Shown in pieces: positions 32,908 to 43,418 of a DNA stretch of 64,000 nt; position 1 is the first letter of the stretch, and every line of letters begins with the position of its first letter. Position numbers and translations under genes: made by a program. Origin of the DNA: Desmodus rotundus. Lineage: Eukaryota; Chordata; Mammalia; Chiroptera; Phyllostomidae. Below the pieces are notes generated by a model, which was given only the letters and a program-made list of their open reading frames with translations, was not told the origin of the DNA and searched no databases. The stretch covers positions 56,621,242-56,685,241 of the forward strand of contig NC_071395.1 in NCBI RefSeq assembly GCF_022682495.2, read 5' to 3'.

Positions 32908-33330
32908 TTTTAGTTTATTTATTGATTTTTTTTTAAGAGACAGAAAGGAAAGAAGAGAAACATCAATTTGTTCTCAACTTGTGCCACTTATTTATGTATT
33001 CATTGGTGTTTTTTTTAAATCCTCACCAGAGGAAATGCTTATTGATTTTAGAAAGGGGGGAAGGGAGGGACAGAGAGAGGGAGAGAAACATTGATGTGAG
33101 AGAGAAACATCGATCACTTGCCTCTCATAAGCACCCCATCTCGGGACCAAACCCACAACTTAGGTGTGTGCCCTGACTGGAAATCAAACCTGTGACCTTT
33201 CGTTTTATGGGATGATGCTCCAACCGAGCCACACAGGCCAGGGCCCTTGGTGGCTTTTTGTATGTGTCCTGACCCCGAAACCTTGGCATATCAGGACGAC
33301 GCTCTAACCAAGCAACCAGGCCAGGGCACA
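32908..33330 (-). mobile_element. Ves-type SINE split by a second Ves SINE
   Basis: The outer antisense SINE occupies 32908-33015 and resumes at 33245-33330, ending caaccaggccagggca. Between them (33016-33244) is a complete second antisense SINE ending gccacacaggccagggc. Both junctions carry a short ttggtg match that may be the duplication. Confidence 0.82.
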
Positions 33331-34759
33331 CCAGACTTTTTCCTGACCACGTCTTCAATCGCACTGTTCCCCTTACTTATCTGATGAGTTACTATTCACC
33401 CTTCAAAACACTTTCTCCCCATAGCATTCCCCAACCGACCTCCAAGAGAGAGGCCAGGGCCTCTAAGCCCACAAAGCTTGGGCATGTCTGGAGACCCCCA
33501 ACAACGCACGCACCCTCCCTCCAGGCCTGGGCGGGGACCCATGGAGGTCTAGCTAGAGGGCCTGTCTTGTCCCTGAGCAAGTCTGGCCTTGCCAAACCTC
33601 CCAGACTTTGGGAGGGGTCCAGATGCTCTGGACCCCAATACCACATCCCTGCCCACTGCATCCAGGTCAAGGTGGTCCCCTCATTCCCCCACCACTGTGC
33701 ACAGGCCTAGGTGGGACTTCTTGGCCCCGTCCTCCACATGGTTCCAATCAAGTAGCTGGCACTGGATCAAGAGAAGCCCTCCCAGAAGAAGCCACAACCA
33801 GCCCTTGCCCAGGCTGGAGGAGCTTCACAGAAACCCCTGCTGGTCCTGACTCCCTAGACCAAAACACCATTCCCAAGGTCTCAGCTGACTCACCTACAAG
33901 TAGGAACCCCACTTGCCCTTGCCAGGTGCACATCCCTGCCTCTCTCTGGGGCCCTCACTGTCTACCACCCATCCCAGACCTCTCCCCTCTCCCCATCCCC
34001 ACTGAATTCCAATTCCATTTCTGGTCAAATCCAGTTCCCAAAAGCCCACCCTCAAACCCAGGTGACCCCTCAGCCCCTCCAGTTTCCGAATCATAACTAC
34101 ACCCTCTCCAACTCAGCTTCCGCCAGAGGCACCTCCTCCCCCAAGAGCAACGCCGTTCCACAGTGAGGTCAGTTTGATTGCCCTGCTCATCTTTGCTGTC
34201 CTGGGTTCCTTGGCCACACTGGGCACTCTGATGGCTCCTGCATCTGAAAAACTCAGCCTACATACCCCCAAAGCAAGCCCCTCCTGTTCACTTACTCCTC
34301 AGCCTCCCATGGGCTCTATTTTTAATCTGTGTCCTTAAATTGCCCTCCCTTCTCTTCCTGCAGGACCTCAACTGTCTACTTGGTTGCAGTACCTTCCCCC
34401 ACCAGTTTTCAGAGCAGACGTGGGATTTGTGTTTCCCTCCATCCCTCCTCTTACCCCCATGTTCAACTTCTAACAAAACATCCCTATTTCCATTGTCTTA
34501 GTTTTGGCAACAGCCTCCCAACAGATGCAGCTACCCACCTTGTCCCAAGGGATCATTCGCTTGTCCATCTTGTGAATGCCAACTTGTTCCTTCTTCCAGG
34601 AAGCCCTCCCTGACTCCCTTCCACAGAATAGAGAGTTTCTCTGCCTTTCACAGCAGCAGGGGAGGAAGGATGGAGGCTAGCTGGACCCTCCCAGGCCCTA
34701 GCCATGTCTCAGAGGCTGCCAGGAAGCCTCCTTCCCTCCCCCCAGGCCTAGCTTGGTAT
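33331..34759. other. Intron between FBN3 exons 5 and 6
   Basis: I see no exon, RNA gene or intact mobile element in this stretch. It is GC-balanced, proline-codon-like sequence that gives several chance reading frames on both strands. Confidence 0.5.
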
Positions 34760-34855
34760 CTCTCTCACACTGAGGCCCCATGAAGCCGTATACACAGATG
34801 CAGTGGTTCAGACCAATGCAGCGGCCCCCATTATGACAGCCATGGTCGCAGATGG
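34760..34855 (-). pseudogene. FBN3: FBN3 exon 5: EGF3, frame open but donor GT changed to AT
   Basis: The exon encodes [18 protein letters not shown] and then [10 protein letters not shown], with all EGF cysteines present. The next exon begins in phase 2 (ACTACTGG), so this one must end in GAGAGAG followed by GT. The bases at 34759-34758 read AT on the minus strand instead. An upstream CAGT|GTGAGA could act as a cryptic donor but would break the frame and remove the last cysteine. Confidence 0.85.
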
Positions 34856-35091
34856 CTAAGGAGGGAGAAGGGAGAGTGGCTTGAGGTTCCCCAGTGGCAG
34901 AGGGAGCTGGGCCCTGGGCAAGCCCGTCCAGACCCAGGAATTCCCATGATCTGGCCCAGACCCAAGGATAAGACTGTAACAATGAGGGTGTCCAATTCCT
35001 GGCCCCAAAAGAATGATCATGGGCAGTGGTCAGGTGACAGCAAAGCCCCCCTCTGGGACCCCTGGCCCAGGCATGCATGCAGGGTACTCAC

Positions 35092-35187
35092 GCTGCCCAC
35101 ACACAGTGCCCATGTAGCCCCTCTGACACAGGCAGGACTCCCCTCGGCAGCTGCCCCCATTCAAACAATTCACACTGCACCCTGACC
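35092..35187 (-). CDS. FBN3: FBN3 exon 4: EGF2, frame intact
   Basis: The exon encodes GSGCSVNCLNGGSCRGES and then CLCQRGYMGTVCGQ, with all six EGF cysteines. The acceptor is catccttag and the donor C|GTGAGT. The length is 96 bp. Confidence 0.88.
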
Positions 35188-35343
35188 CTAAGGATGGGGA
35201 AAAGGGATGCACATGCAGGGCGGCATGCCGAGGACTTAGCATGCCCAACTGTCTCTGGTCCTCTAGCAAAAGCAGCTGGGGCTCCCAGAGGCCTCCAGGA
35301 GCTTCTAACCTCCTCCCACGTCCCAGGGGCTACAGCTGCTCAC

Positions 35344-35442
35344 CTTGGCTAACCCCACAGCTAGGGGCCAGCCTCCCGTCCACACAGGCACACAGGTTGG
35401 GTCGGTAGCAGATGGCCTCCCCACAGGTGTGCCTGCAGACAG
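35344..35442 (-). CDS. FBN3: FBN3 exon 3: EGF1, frame intact
   Basis: The exon encodes PVCRHTCGEAICYRPNLCAC followed by VDGRLAPSCGVSQG, a non-calcium EGF module. Splice sites ccctgccag and G|GTGAGC are intact. The length is 99 bp. Confidence 0.88.
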
Positions 35443-35659
35443 CTGGCAGGGCAGAGAGGGTGAGAGTTGTGGCCAGGACCCAAACCCTGTGCCATCCTCA
35501 CCCTGTTGGTGCCAGACTCCGGGGCTCTGCTGGAGCCACCAAAGAGGTGCTCTTTGGGCCAGAACCACTGAGCAGCAAGAAGAGAGGTGGAGGTGCTGGA
35601 GTGGGGGTGAGGGGTGCTCTCACAGGGAGTGGAGTCCAATTCTAGAAACTGGGGGACAG

Positions 35660-35905
35660 ACTGGGGAAAGATAGAGGACAGAGTGAAAGACACAGAGAAA
35701 CACAAGGAGATAAGAGAGAGACAGAGACAGAGAGAAAGAGAGAGATAGATGTAGAGACTGAGAGAGAGAGACAGATAGATTGAGAAAGAAACAGAGATTG
35801 AGGAAGAAAAAGACAGACAGACAGACAGACAGAGAGGTGGGCGTGGAGACAGAGAGAAAGAGAAACGGAGACCGAGGGAGACAGGCAAAGAGAAACAGGC
35901 AGACA
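35660..35905. repeat. GA/GACA-rich simple repeat
   Basis: The tract contains agagagagacag units and a pure gacagacagacagacagaca run near 35812. It is in the intron between FBN3 exons 2 and 3 and causes a long chance minus-strand frame. Confidence 0.88.
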
Positions 35906-36139
35906 GACGCGGGGTGGTTGTAAAGCCACGCATGTGCACTGGGCACTGTGGCTTAGGAGGAGCCTGGGGACATTGCCAAGCGCCATTTCTTGGGTTTAAC
36001 CCAAGAAATGTATGGCAGGTTCGGCCATACACCCTCAGCCAAGACCACCTGTACACAGGACTGGACTTGCCAGTAGATAGGAGAGCTGCGCCAGGGTCCC
36101 CTGCCTGCCCCTCCACCTCCGCACAGCAGCGGCACTCAC

Positions 36140-36222
36140 GCATGATACACTGGTTCCTGCTAGGCAGCGTCCCCCGGCCAGCGCAGCAGTAGGCGTGGAA
36201 GTGGGAACCACACACATTTGGC
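36140..36222 (-). CDS. FBN3: FBN3 exon 2: N-terminal 4-Cys (FUN) domain, frame intact
   Basis: The exon encodes PNVCGSHFHAYCCAGRGTL and then SRNQC, the fibrillin unique N-terminal segment. The acceptor (ccccaag) and donor (C|GTGAGT) are both good. The frame is open and the cysteines are conserved. Confidence 0.85.
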
Positions 36223-36358
36223 CTTGGGGAGCACACGGCATGGCTAGTGAATCCCTGCTCGGCTGGATGTACCCTGGGCCTGGTTCTCTCCCACCCAAGG
36301 ACAGCCCAACCCAGCCCCCACACCCTAGGGCCTCCCAGAATCCTGGGCACCACGCGCC

Positions 36359-36571
36359 CCTGCAAGATGCCTGGGCTGCCACGCCTATGCACACAACCGG
36401 GATCTGCAAGCTTCACAGCCACATCCCAGTGGCCCTGGACACCCACCACACACAACAGGGCCACCCATGCCAGCAGGAGTGGAGCCAGGGGCCCCCAGGC
36501 CATGATGAGGGCAGCAGCTCCTCTCCTGGCCAAGCACAGACACTCCAGAACTGCGACGTGTCCCTCAAAGG
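36359..36571 (-). pseudogene. FBN3: FBN3 exon 1 (first coding): signal peptide; donor and ancestral ATG lost
   Basis: The acceptor ctgtccgcag precedes the exon. The in-frame ATG at 36503 opens MAWGPLAPLLLAWVALL, a clear hydrophobic signal peptide, followed by a short pro-region ending in SPGILQG, as in fibrillin-3. Aligned to human FBN3 from memory, the usual ATG (MTLEG) corresponds to GCA here, so translation could only begin at 36503. The exon should end in GG before a GT donor, but the sequence continues GGCGCGTGG with no GT at the right phase. The 3' edge is therefore approximate. Confidence 0.75.
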
Positions 36572-37739
36572 CTGCGGACAGGAACCAGAGTCAACCTCAG
36601 CAGAAGCCCTTGGCCGTGGGGCACCCAGGAGAACCAGGAGCAGTGGGACAGCTGCCTGGAGCCCACAGGAGCCCAACCCTGGGAGGAGTCCAACCCTGAC
36701 CCAGAAGCAGGTGAAGAGTCACAAAAGGCATCTGCAGGAGGCCTGACAGCTCAGAGAGAGAGAGAGCCGGGAGAAGGGTGTGGGGCAGGGAGTTTTCAGT
36801 GAGAGCAGAGGCAAGAAGGGCATGGAGTTGAGTGACAGGGATGAGACAGGGGCCAGTGGGCCATTGTTGCAAGAGTGTTGAGCTGTGTGATAGAACTTCA
36901 ACGTGTAGGTCAAGGAGGATGGAGAGCCCATGAAGGGCTTTCAGGGGGAGGAACAAGGGCAGAGATGGGCATTCGATGGAGCGTGCTAGGGCTGTAGGGG
37001 CCCCTGAGAAAGGGTGTGGGAGAGGAGGCTGGGCAGGTGTCTCTTAGAAGGAGGGCAGAGGAAAGGACCTCAAAAATAATGAGGAGGTGGAACAGGAGCT
37101 TAAGGGAGGTGGTAGTCATGGAGGAGACTCTGAGAATTCTGGCTGGGAGGGCCACAGGGGCTGAGAAGTGTTGGTAGTAAGTCTATGGGAGGCAGCTGAC
37201 CTTCTGAGCAGAAGTGAGGGGCAGAAGTGGGGACTTCCTAGTGTAGAGCACACCCATCCACCCAGCAGGGAAGGGTCAGCTTTTGTGCCCACTTCACAGA
37301 TGAGCAAACTAAGGTCATCATACAGTTAGTGAGGGACTGAACAGGGGGTGAAGCTCAGGCAGAAGGGAGGGAGGGAAACAGATCAGGGGCACCCCCCTCC
37401 CCAAGCGGTGGCTGGCTCTCTCCAGATCCTGAAACAATGGGAAAGATAGGAGGACAGGTCCACTCCTGGTGGAGGCAATGAGTAGGCAAAGGTTTGGAGG
37501 ACTGAACCTGACTGCTTGCGGGAAAGAAGCCAGATCAGGTGGCCTTGGGGGAGGGGTGTTTTCAGGTCCCACTTTCGGGACCAGAGAAGAGAATGGACCT
37601 GGGTGGTGAATGGTTCGAAGTATGCTGGGTGCCCTTGAGCCAGTGGTTGCCCCTCTCTGGGCTTTGGGATGACGCAAGAGCCCAACCAGGTGGACTCAAG
37701 GTCCTAGGGAAGAGAAAGCACCTTTTCAACTTTGGCCCG
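36572..37739. other. Region between the first FBN3 coding exon and its CpG-rich promoter region
   Basis: Unique-looking sequence without recognisable genes or young mobile elements. It is probably the first FBN3 intron on the minus strand. Confidence 0.45.
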
Positions 37740-38480
37740 GAGGAGGAGCAGAGTCGCCCAGCTGGGGGGCAGGGGCGCTTCCTCTTGCTTGCAAGCTGTC
37801 CGGCCGACGCGCAACTCCAAGGATGCCTTCTCCAGGCAGCCTGCGCCGCCTCCCTCCCCGTCCGGGGTTCCGGCCTGGCCTGACCCGGGTCCGACATCAA
37901 ATGAATGAGCCGGGATGGCGCTCGAGGCCTGAGCAGGTAGCTGGGCACCGGGAAGCGTGGAGGGGGCGAACGTCCTCGAAGCTTTAGGGCAGCATTCTCT
38001 AGAGGGCAGGGCCGAGGAAGCAGACCAGGTGCTGCCACCACGCTCTGCTCATCCCTCACCAGACGATCTGGGTCCGACGTGCACCCCGTGAAGTGTCCCT
38101 CCCGCCCGTACGGGTCCCCGAAACCCGTGCGAAGCTTGGAGAGGGGAAGGGGTTGGGCCCCAGCTTTCCGGCTGCAAACAAAGAAATCCCCTCCCCCTCC
38201 CTCTCCCCCTCCCCGCCCCAGCCCCCTCCTTCAGCCCCAGCTTCTTCCATCTTGGCTCTCAAGCCCCCAAAACCGCCGCGTGGCTCGCGCTACCCCTATC
38301 TGTGAGCCGGCATGCCTGGCGACTGGCACTGAGAACAGACGTGCGGAACTCCGTGAGCCGGGGACCCGGAGCAGGACCACGAAGCCGAGAGGCCGACCCC
38401 ACTGAGTTCCCAGAGCTGCCACTCTGGGGAAGTTGGGGGGCGGGCGGCTGCTATCCGGTCTGAGGGAGGGGCTGGAGCTA
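37740..38480 (-). promoter_or_regulatory. CpG-rich region, probable FBN3 promoter and 5'UTR exon
   Basis: CpG dinucleotides cluster here, for example around ccggccgacgcgcaactcc and ccgcgtggctcgcgctaccc, unlike the surrounding sequence. A GC box (ccccgcccc) near 38211 lies close to a YY1-type core (ccatcttggc) near 38247, which reads gccaagatgg on the minus strand, the direction of FBN3. The coding start lies about 1.2-1.7 kb downstream, behind a credible splice acceptor at 36572, so a non-coding first exon here would fit. No transcript evidence is available, so the exact start site and strand are inferred. Confidence 0.5.
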
Positions 38481-41400
38481 GTGGATGGTCTCGCGCTCCG
38501 GGGTAAACTATGAGGAGCTGGAAAAATGCGAAGTAGCACAGAGCCAGGGTGGTGTCTGAAACGTGGGGTGGGGGCTTCCAGACGCGTGGAGCCAGGCGCT
38601 GTGGGGACCAGGTTTTCAGAGGGAAGTTGAGTTGGCGGTGGCCCTGTGGTTGCGCTCCGATTTGGGGCAGCCTGTTAGAGAGCCAAACCTAGAGGTCCCT
38701 GGTCTCACCCAGGATGCCCTTCCAGGGCCTCCCAAGCCACCTCCTCCTCCCTCCGGCTAGGATAATTCCAAGGGTGACCTTGGAAACTCACCTGGCGCCT
38801 GGAACTTGTATTTAAAATCCAAGGGCCCCTAGAAAATGTAGGCAAAACATTAGCAACGGTACGTTTCCTGGAGAAAAGTTCCACATTTTTGTATCTGACT
38901 TTCAAAATGAAGGGTTCAAGAATCCAAAAGGAGTTTCTGTACCTCAGTTTCTTCACCTGTCAAAAGGGCCAGACTTCAGAATTTCCGCTTTCTATCTGGA
39001 GTCTACATCCTAAACAAAAATGTCCAGCTTTCCTCACCACTTTCCCACCTTTGAGGTCTGATACCACCAGAGACCCTTAACATGGAGACTGGTCAGAAGC
39101 TGCTTGTTGGACCTAGAGCTATTATTCCACTCCTGGAATTCCTATGCATCTGGGAAAGCCCAGTTCAAAAATCCCTTCCTCACCCCCAAATTGTTAATTT
39201 ACCCTATTGTTAGCTAGGACAAAGGTCTCAAGGTCTGGACCATTCTTACTAAATGCTATTCTTGTTAAATGTTAAAATGTAGCAGAGTATATTGCATGCA
39301 AGCTATAAACAGAATGAGCTTGACAAGAATCCAACCCAGTAAGTGTAGCCCACTGAAATCAATGTGTAATTGACCAAATTGTGTATATAATCAATGGCTA
39401 AGCCTCCCTTTAAGGAGACAGAGCTTTGACAATGAATCCCCTGTCTCTTTTACTTGCTCAAGTAAATAAAACTACCTTGCAAGCAACCTCCACTTGTTTT
39501 GGAAAACGGTGACCCCTTTGAATTCCGTAACTGTTGAATTCCCAAAGCTGATTGGCTGGTCATGCCTCCATCATAGCACTGCTGGAATGTACTAAATAAA
39601 CAGCAAGTAACAATTTGAGCTAATATTTATTGGGTGCTGTGTGCCACACTTGATGCTAAGTATTTTGTACACATTATTTCATTCAGTCACCAAAAAACCT
39701 TATGAGGGAGATACTCTTATATTTCACAATGTAGGTTGCAGGAGACAGAGCTGGGCTCTGACTATCCTGGGCCAGAGAGAAGGGATGGGGGGCATTCTAC
39801 TTGGGGTCTGGAGCCTGAAAAGCTCAGTAGAAGAAAGGAAATCAGAAAAGAGGGAAGCACAGGTGGAGGAAAGGGCACAGGTAAAGGCCCTGGGAGGAGA
39901 AAGTGAAGCATGCAGGAACTGAGTGAGGCTGGAGCTTTAGGGGAGGGGAGGAAGGGGAGGCTGGAGAACCCTGGAGCCTTCAGTAGGTGTCCCCGACCTC
40001 TGAAGGGAGCCGTGGTGGGCTCCCAGGAAGGGGAGTCACCCCAGGGGTTGCCCTGTGGGGTCTGGGTCTGGGCAGCAGGAAGGGCCCCAGGGCTGGGCTG
40101 GGGAGCATGAGGCAGAGGGAACTTCAGGGCACCCTGGCCAAGGGAGGGGCCTGGAGCCCAGGAGAAGGTTCAGAAGTGGAAGGTGGGCTAGGGAAGGAAT
40201 CCCAGGATCAAGTTCCACAGTGGTGATAGAAGTGTGGCATTCCAGTGTGGGAGGGCCCAGGAGCTGTTTTAGATGGGCCAGTTTCCAGGGACAGACATCT
40301 GTCACCCCTTCCCAGGCTCCTTCGCCAAGATCTAGCCTGGTCTGTCTTTCAGCCAACAAGTGTCCCCCACCACGGGTACTGGGATGGGCACCAGGCATCA
40401 CAGAAGCAGCCCAGTATATGTGCAGAAGGTGGGGAGGGACAGTCCCCATACCAGGGACATAGCCTGACCAATGCTGAGGAAAACTGGTGGATCAGGCAGT
40501 GGTTTGGTTCTAGAAGTCTCCCTACCTGCTCCCTAGACGCAGGTAGAGAAGGTGTCCATAGGGCGTGGCACTCATGGAAGTCCCTGCACACAGAGGTTCT
40601 CAATGACAGGAGGGAGTGAGTGCTTGTCATTATACCCCCACTGCTGCCCCACTGTCTTGCCTTCCAATGGCACCACTGCAGGGTTGCTTCCATTGCTGCC
40701 CGTCCCTGAGTGTTACCTGTGTGGTGTCTCCATACACCGCCTGTCTGGAAGGAGCAGCTAGACTCTCACCCCCCAGTATCCCAGTGCCATCCAGAGCTGT
40801 CACAGGGCACAGCATGCCACACAGTCTCCCTGTCAATATTATATCATCACCTAGTTACTATTACAGGGTCACCAGTCACTGTCACCCACTGCTGTGACCC
40901 TTTCATTGCCACCTATTAATGGGACACCTTGCTGGATCCTCCACTGTCCTTGACATTCATGTGATCTTCTGTCACCTTTATACCTTCACCTTGTTGCTGT
41001 GACCTTGTCACAGGTTACTGACTGTATGTCATCCAAAGCATCAGCACTTTCCCCTCACTGTCCATTGTTACCACATCGCCATCTCCCTGCCAACATCACA
41101 CCAATCCAGAGAATGCTTTTTAATTAGTGGCATCTGTTGCTGTCACACTGGCTCCTCATTGTCACCTGTTGCTGTCACACTGGCTCTCCATTACCTATTC
41201 ATTGTCACCTGTCTCTGTCACATTGCCACACCACACCGTTCATGTCTCCCTAAGTACCCCCACACTGCTATCACTGTTAAGGTCATTGCAAATGAACAAA
41301 TGAACGTCTGAGTCATCCCAGCTTCACTCTTTCTCCCAACAAACCACCCTCCTCTGACTTTTCTGTGACTGTCCCCCTGCACACAGGACTCTGACAGTGT

Positions 41401-42297
41401 GTGTTTTGAGCCAGGAGACTCTCAATGTCCATTAATGCAGGCCTGAGGGTAGGCAGAGCATGTCTAGGAGCACAGGGTCAGGGCTGGGGACAAAAAGACG
41501 TGGGGTGGGGAGAATGACTGCAGCCTGTGGGGGCAGGGGGGGCAAGGGTGCTCCGGGCCTGCCTAGGCTCATGGCAGGGGACAGAGCTCCTTTTGTCTGA
41601 GCACAGGAAGAAACTGAACTCTGCTCAGAGGAGGCACGTGGGCAGGGAGTTTGGCCAGATGCCTGAGGAGGAGGCTGGTGGTGGCAGGTCCTAGAGGTCC
41701 CAAGAAGTCCCGAGAAGGTCAGGCCCGGTGTGGGAGGGGCAAAGAGAGCAGCTGGACCTTGAGGGCTTCCCTCTCCGGTTTTCCAGGGATGACAGCGATT
41801 CACAGAGTGTTCACTGTGTGCCAGGCTGGACACTCCCAACAGATCCCCATTGCAGGCTCTGTGATCTCCCCATTTCACACGTGGGGGAAACTGAGGCATG
41901 GAACCCCCATGTCACTCATCCCAGCCCACAGCCGGTAAAGAGCACCAGCAGATCAGAACCCAGGTCATAAAGGTTCAGACCTGTCTCCGGGAAGGGGGAG
42001 GTTGCAGAGGCTGGCATCCCTTTGATACATATACATGTATCATTTTTCTTTAACAGTAACCACAGATGTCAGCACTGATATACATTGTATTTTCCTTGCT
42101 TTCTTTTGTCTTTGTCAAAATTTCCTTTGTATGGAGAGGACTTGTTCGTTCTTCTTTCAGTTTGTGGAGGACTCCGTTGGTGAGCTGAACTGTAGTTCAT
42201 TCCCCTAGCACCTTTTTGTGTCCAGACAGTACTGCAGGAACAGCCCAGTCCTGGTGGTCATGCTAAACATCAGCGTCTTTGGAACTCAGGGTTTATA
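38481..42297. other. Intergenic stretch upstream of FBN3
   Basis: I see no gene. It holds an LTR-like piece at about 39205-39530 (with gtaaataaaactacc as a possible polyadenylation region), MIR-like fragments near 39610 and 41795, and a degenerate repeat at 40640-41290. Confidence 0.45.
40640..41290. repeat. Degenerate GTCAC-rich minisatellite
   Basis: Phrases such as cacctgttgctgtcacactg and attgtcacctgt recur irregularly. The clearest pair is near 41135 and 41165. Confidence 0.5.
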
Positions 42298-42500
42298 AAA
42301 ATATTTTTTAAATTTATTTTTAGAGAGGGGAAGGGAAGGAGAAAGAGAGGGAGAGAAACATCAATGTGTGGTTGCCTCTCTCACGCTCAGTACTGGGGAC
42401 CTGGCCTGCAGACAGGGCATGCGCCCTGTCTGGGAATCGGGCCAGCAACCCTTTGGTTCTCAGGCTGGCACTCAACCCACTGAGCCACACCAGCCAGGAC
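42298..42500 (-). mobile_element. Ves-type bat SINE
   Basis: Antisense SINE with gagaaacatcaatgtgtggt and the end gagccacaccagccagga. Confidence 0.88.
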
Positions 42501-43418
42501 AGAAATAGTTTTGTTATGGAAAATGTGAAATATGAGGAGAGGTAAAGAGAGTGTATAGAGAGTGTGGTGAGAACCAAGATGGTGGCGTAGACAGACACAC
42601 TGCGCCTCCTCCCACAACCAGAACTGATAGAAAATCGAACGGCAAGGAAGTCCCACACCAAGGAGATAAGAAATAAACGTTCATCCAGACTGGTAGGAGG
42701 GGCAGAGACGGGCAGCCGGGGTGGAGAGGACTTGCGTTGCCATGTGGGGACCGAGACTGGCGGAGTGCGGGACGAAGGGCGCTAGTCTGACCACTAGCAG
42801 ACCCTGCGACCCTACATTCGCACACAGATAAACCGAGAGGGCCGGACTCAGAGTGGCGGAGAACGGGGCAGGCAGAGCGGCAGGTAGCACCCCGCAGCCC
42901 CACATTCGCGCACAGATAAACCGGACAAATGGCGGGGATCAAAGCAGACTGCATAACCCAGGGCTCCAGCGCGGGTAAATAAAACCTCAAACCTCTGAGT
43001 GAAAACACTTGTGGGCATTGGGGCGGCAGCAGGAGAAACTCCCAGCCTCACAGGGGAGGTCGTTGGAGAGACCCACAGGGGCCTAGGGCGTGCACAAGCC
43101 CACCCACTCCGGAACCAGCACCAGAGGGGCCCAATTTGATTGTGGGTAGCAGAGAGAGTGATTGAAATCTGGCAGAGAGTGGAGCGGATGCCATTGCTCC
43201 CTCTTGGCCCCTCCCCCATGTACAGCCTCACAGCACAGCGACCAGCATTACCCCGCCCCCAGTGAACACCTAAGGCTCTGCCCCTTTAAGTAATAGAAGC
43301 ACCAAGACCAAAAAAAATGGCCCAAATGACAGAACACTTCAAAGCTCCAGAAATAATTCAACTAAGCAGCGAACAGATAACCAACCTATCAGATGCACAG
43401 TGCAAAACACTGGTAATC

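Larger units (their letters stand above)
121..36571 (-). pseudogene. FBN3: FBN3 (fibrillin-3) locus, decayed, 3' end off the window
   Basis: Fibrillins are secreted matrix glycoproteins that assemble into microfibrils through tandem calcium-binding EGF (cbEGF) and 8-cysteine TB domains. Forty minus-strand exons are recognisable here. Nearly all begin in phase 1 after an AG and end with one base of the next D codon, the classic fibrillin exon pattern. Their order matches fibrillin architecture from the signal peptide to cbEGF38, except for a missing block (TB1 to cbEGF12) and missing cbEGF22. Motifs such as [13 protein letters not shown] and ELAFNVTRKICCCSYNIG match human fibrillin-3 as I remember it. 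Four in-frame TGA codons (32401, 23008, 13572, 3306), indels in about ten exons and at least six broken splice sites argue that no full-length fibrillin can be made. A shortened product made by skipping phase-symmetric exons cannot be excluded. Five cbEGF exons and the C-terminus should lie left of position 1. Confidence 0.9.

Noticed and set aside
35361..36533. A 390-codon minus-strand open frame covering the first FBN3 exons
   Set aside because: It reads through two introns and a GA-rich simple repeat. Only its beginning and short stretches match fibrillin, and clear splice sites delimit the real exons.
121..36571. FBN1 or FBN2 instead of FBN3
   Set aside because: Distinctive segments ([40 protein letters not shown]) fit human fibrillin-3 better than my memory of FBN1 or FBN2. 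An alignment should confirm this.
121..36571. Processed (retrotransposed) fibrillin pseudogene
   Set aside because: Exons are separated by normal introns with GT/AG sites and there is no A tail, so this is the original gene copy.
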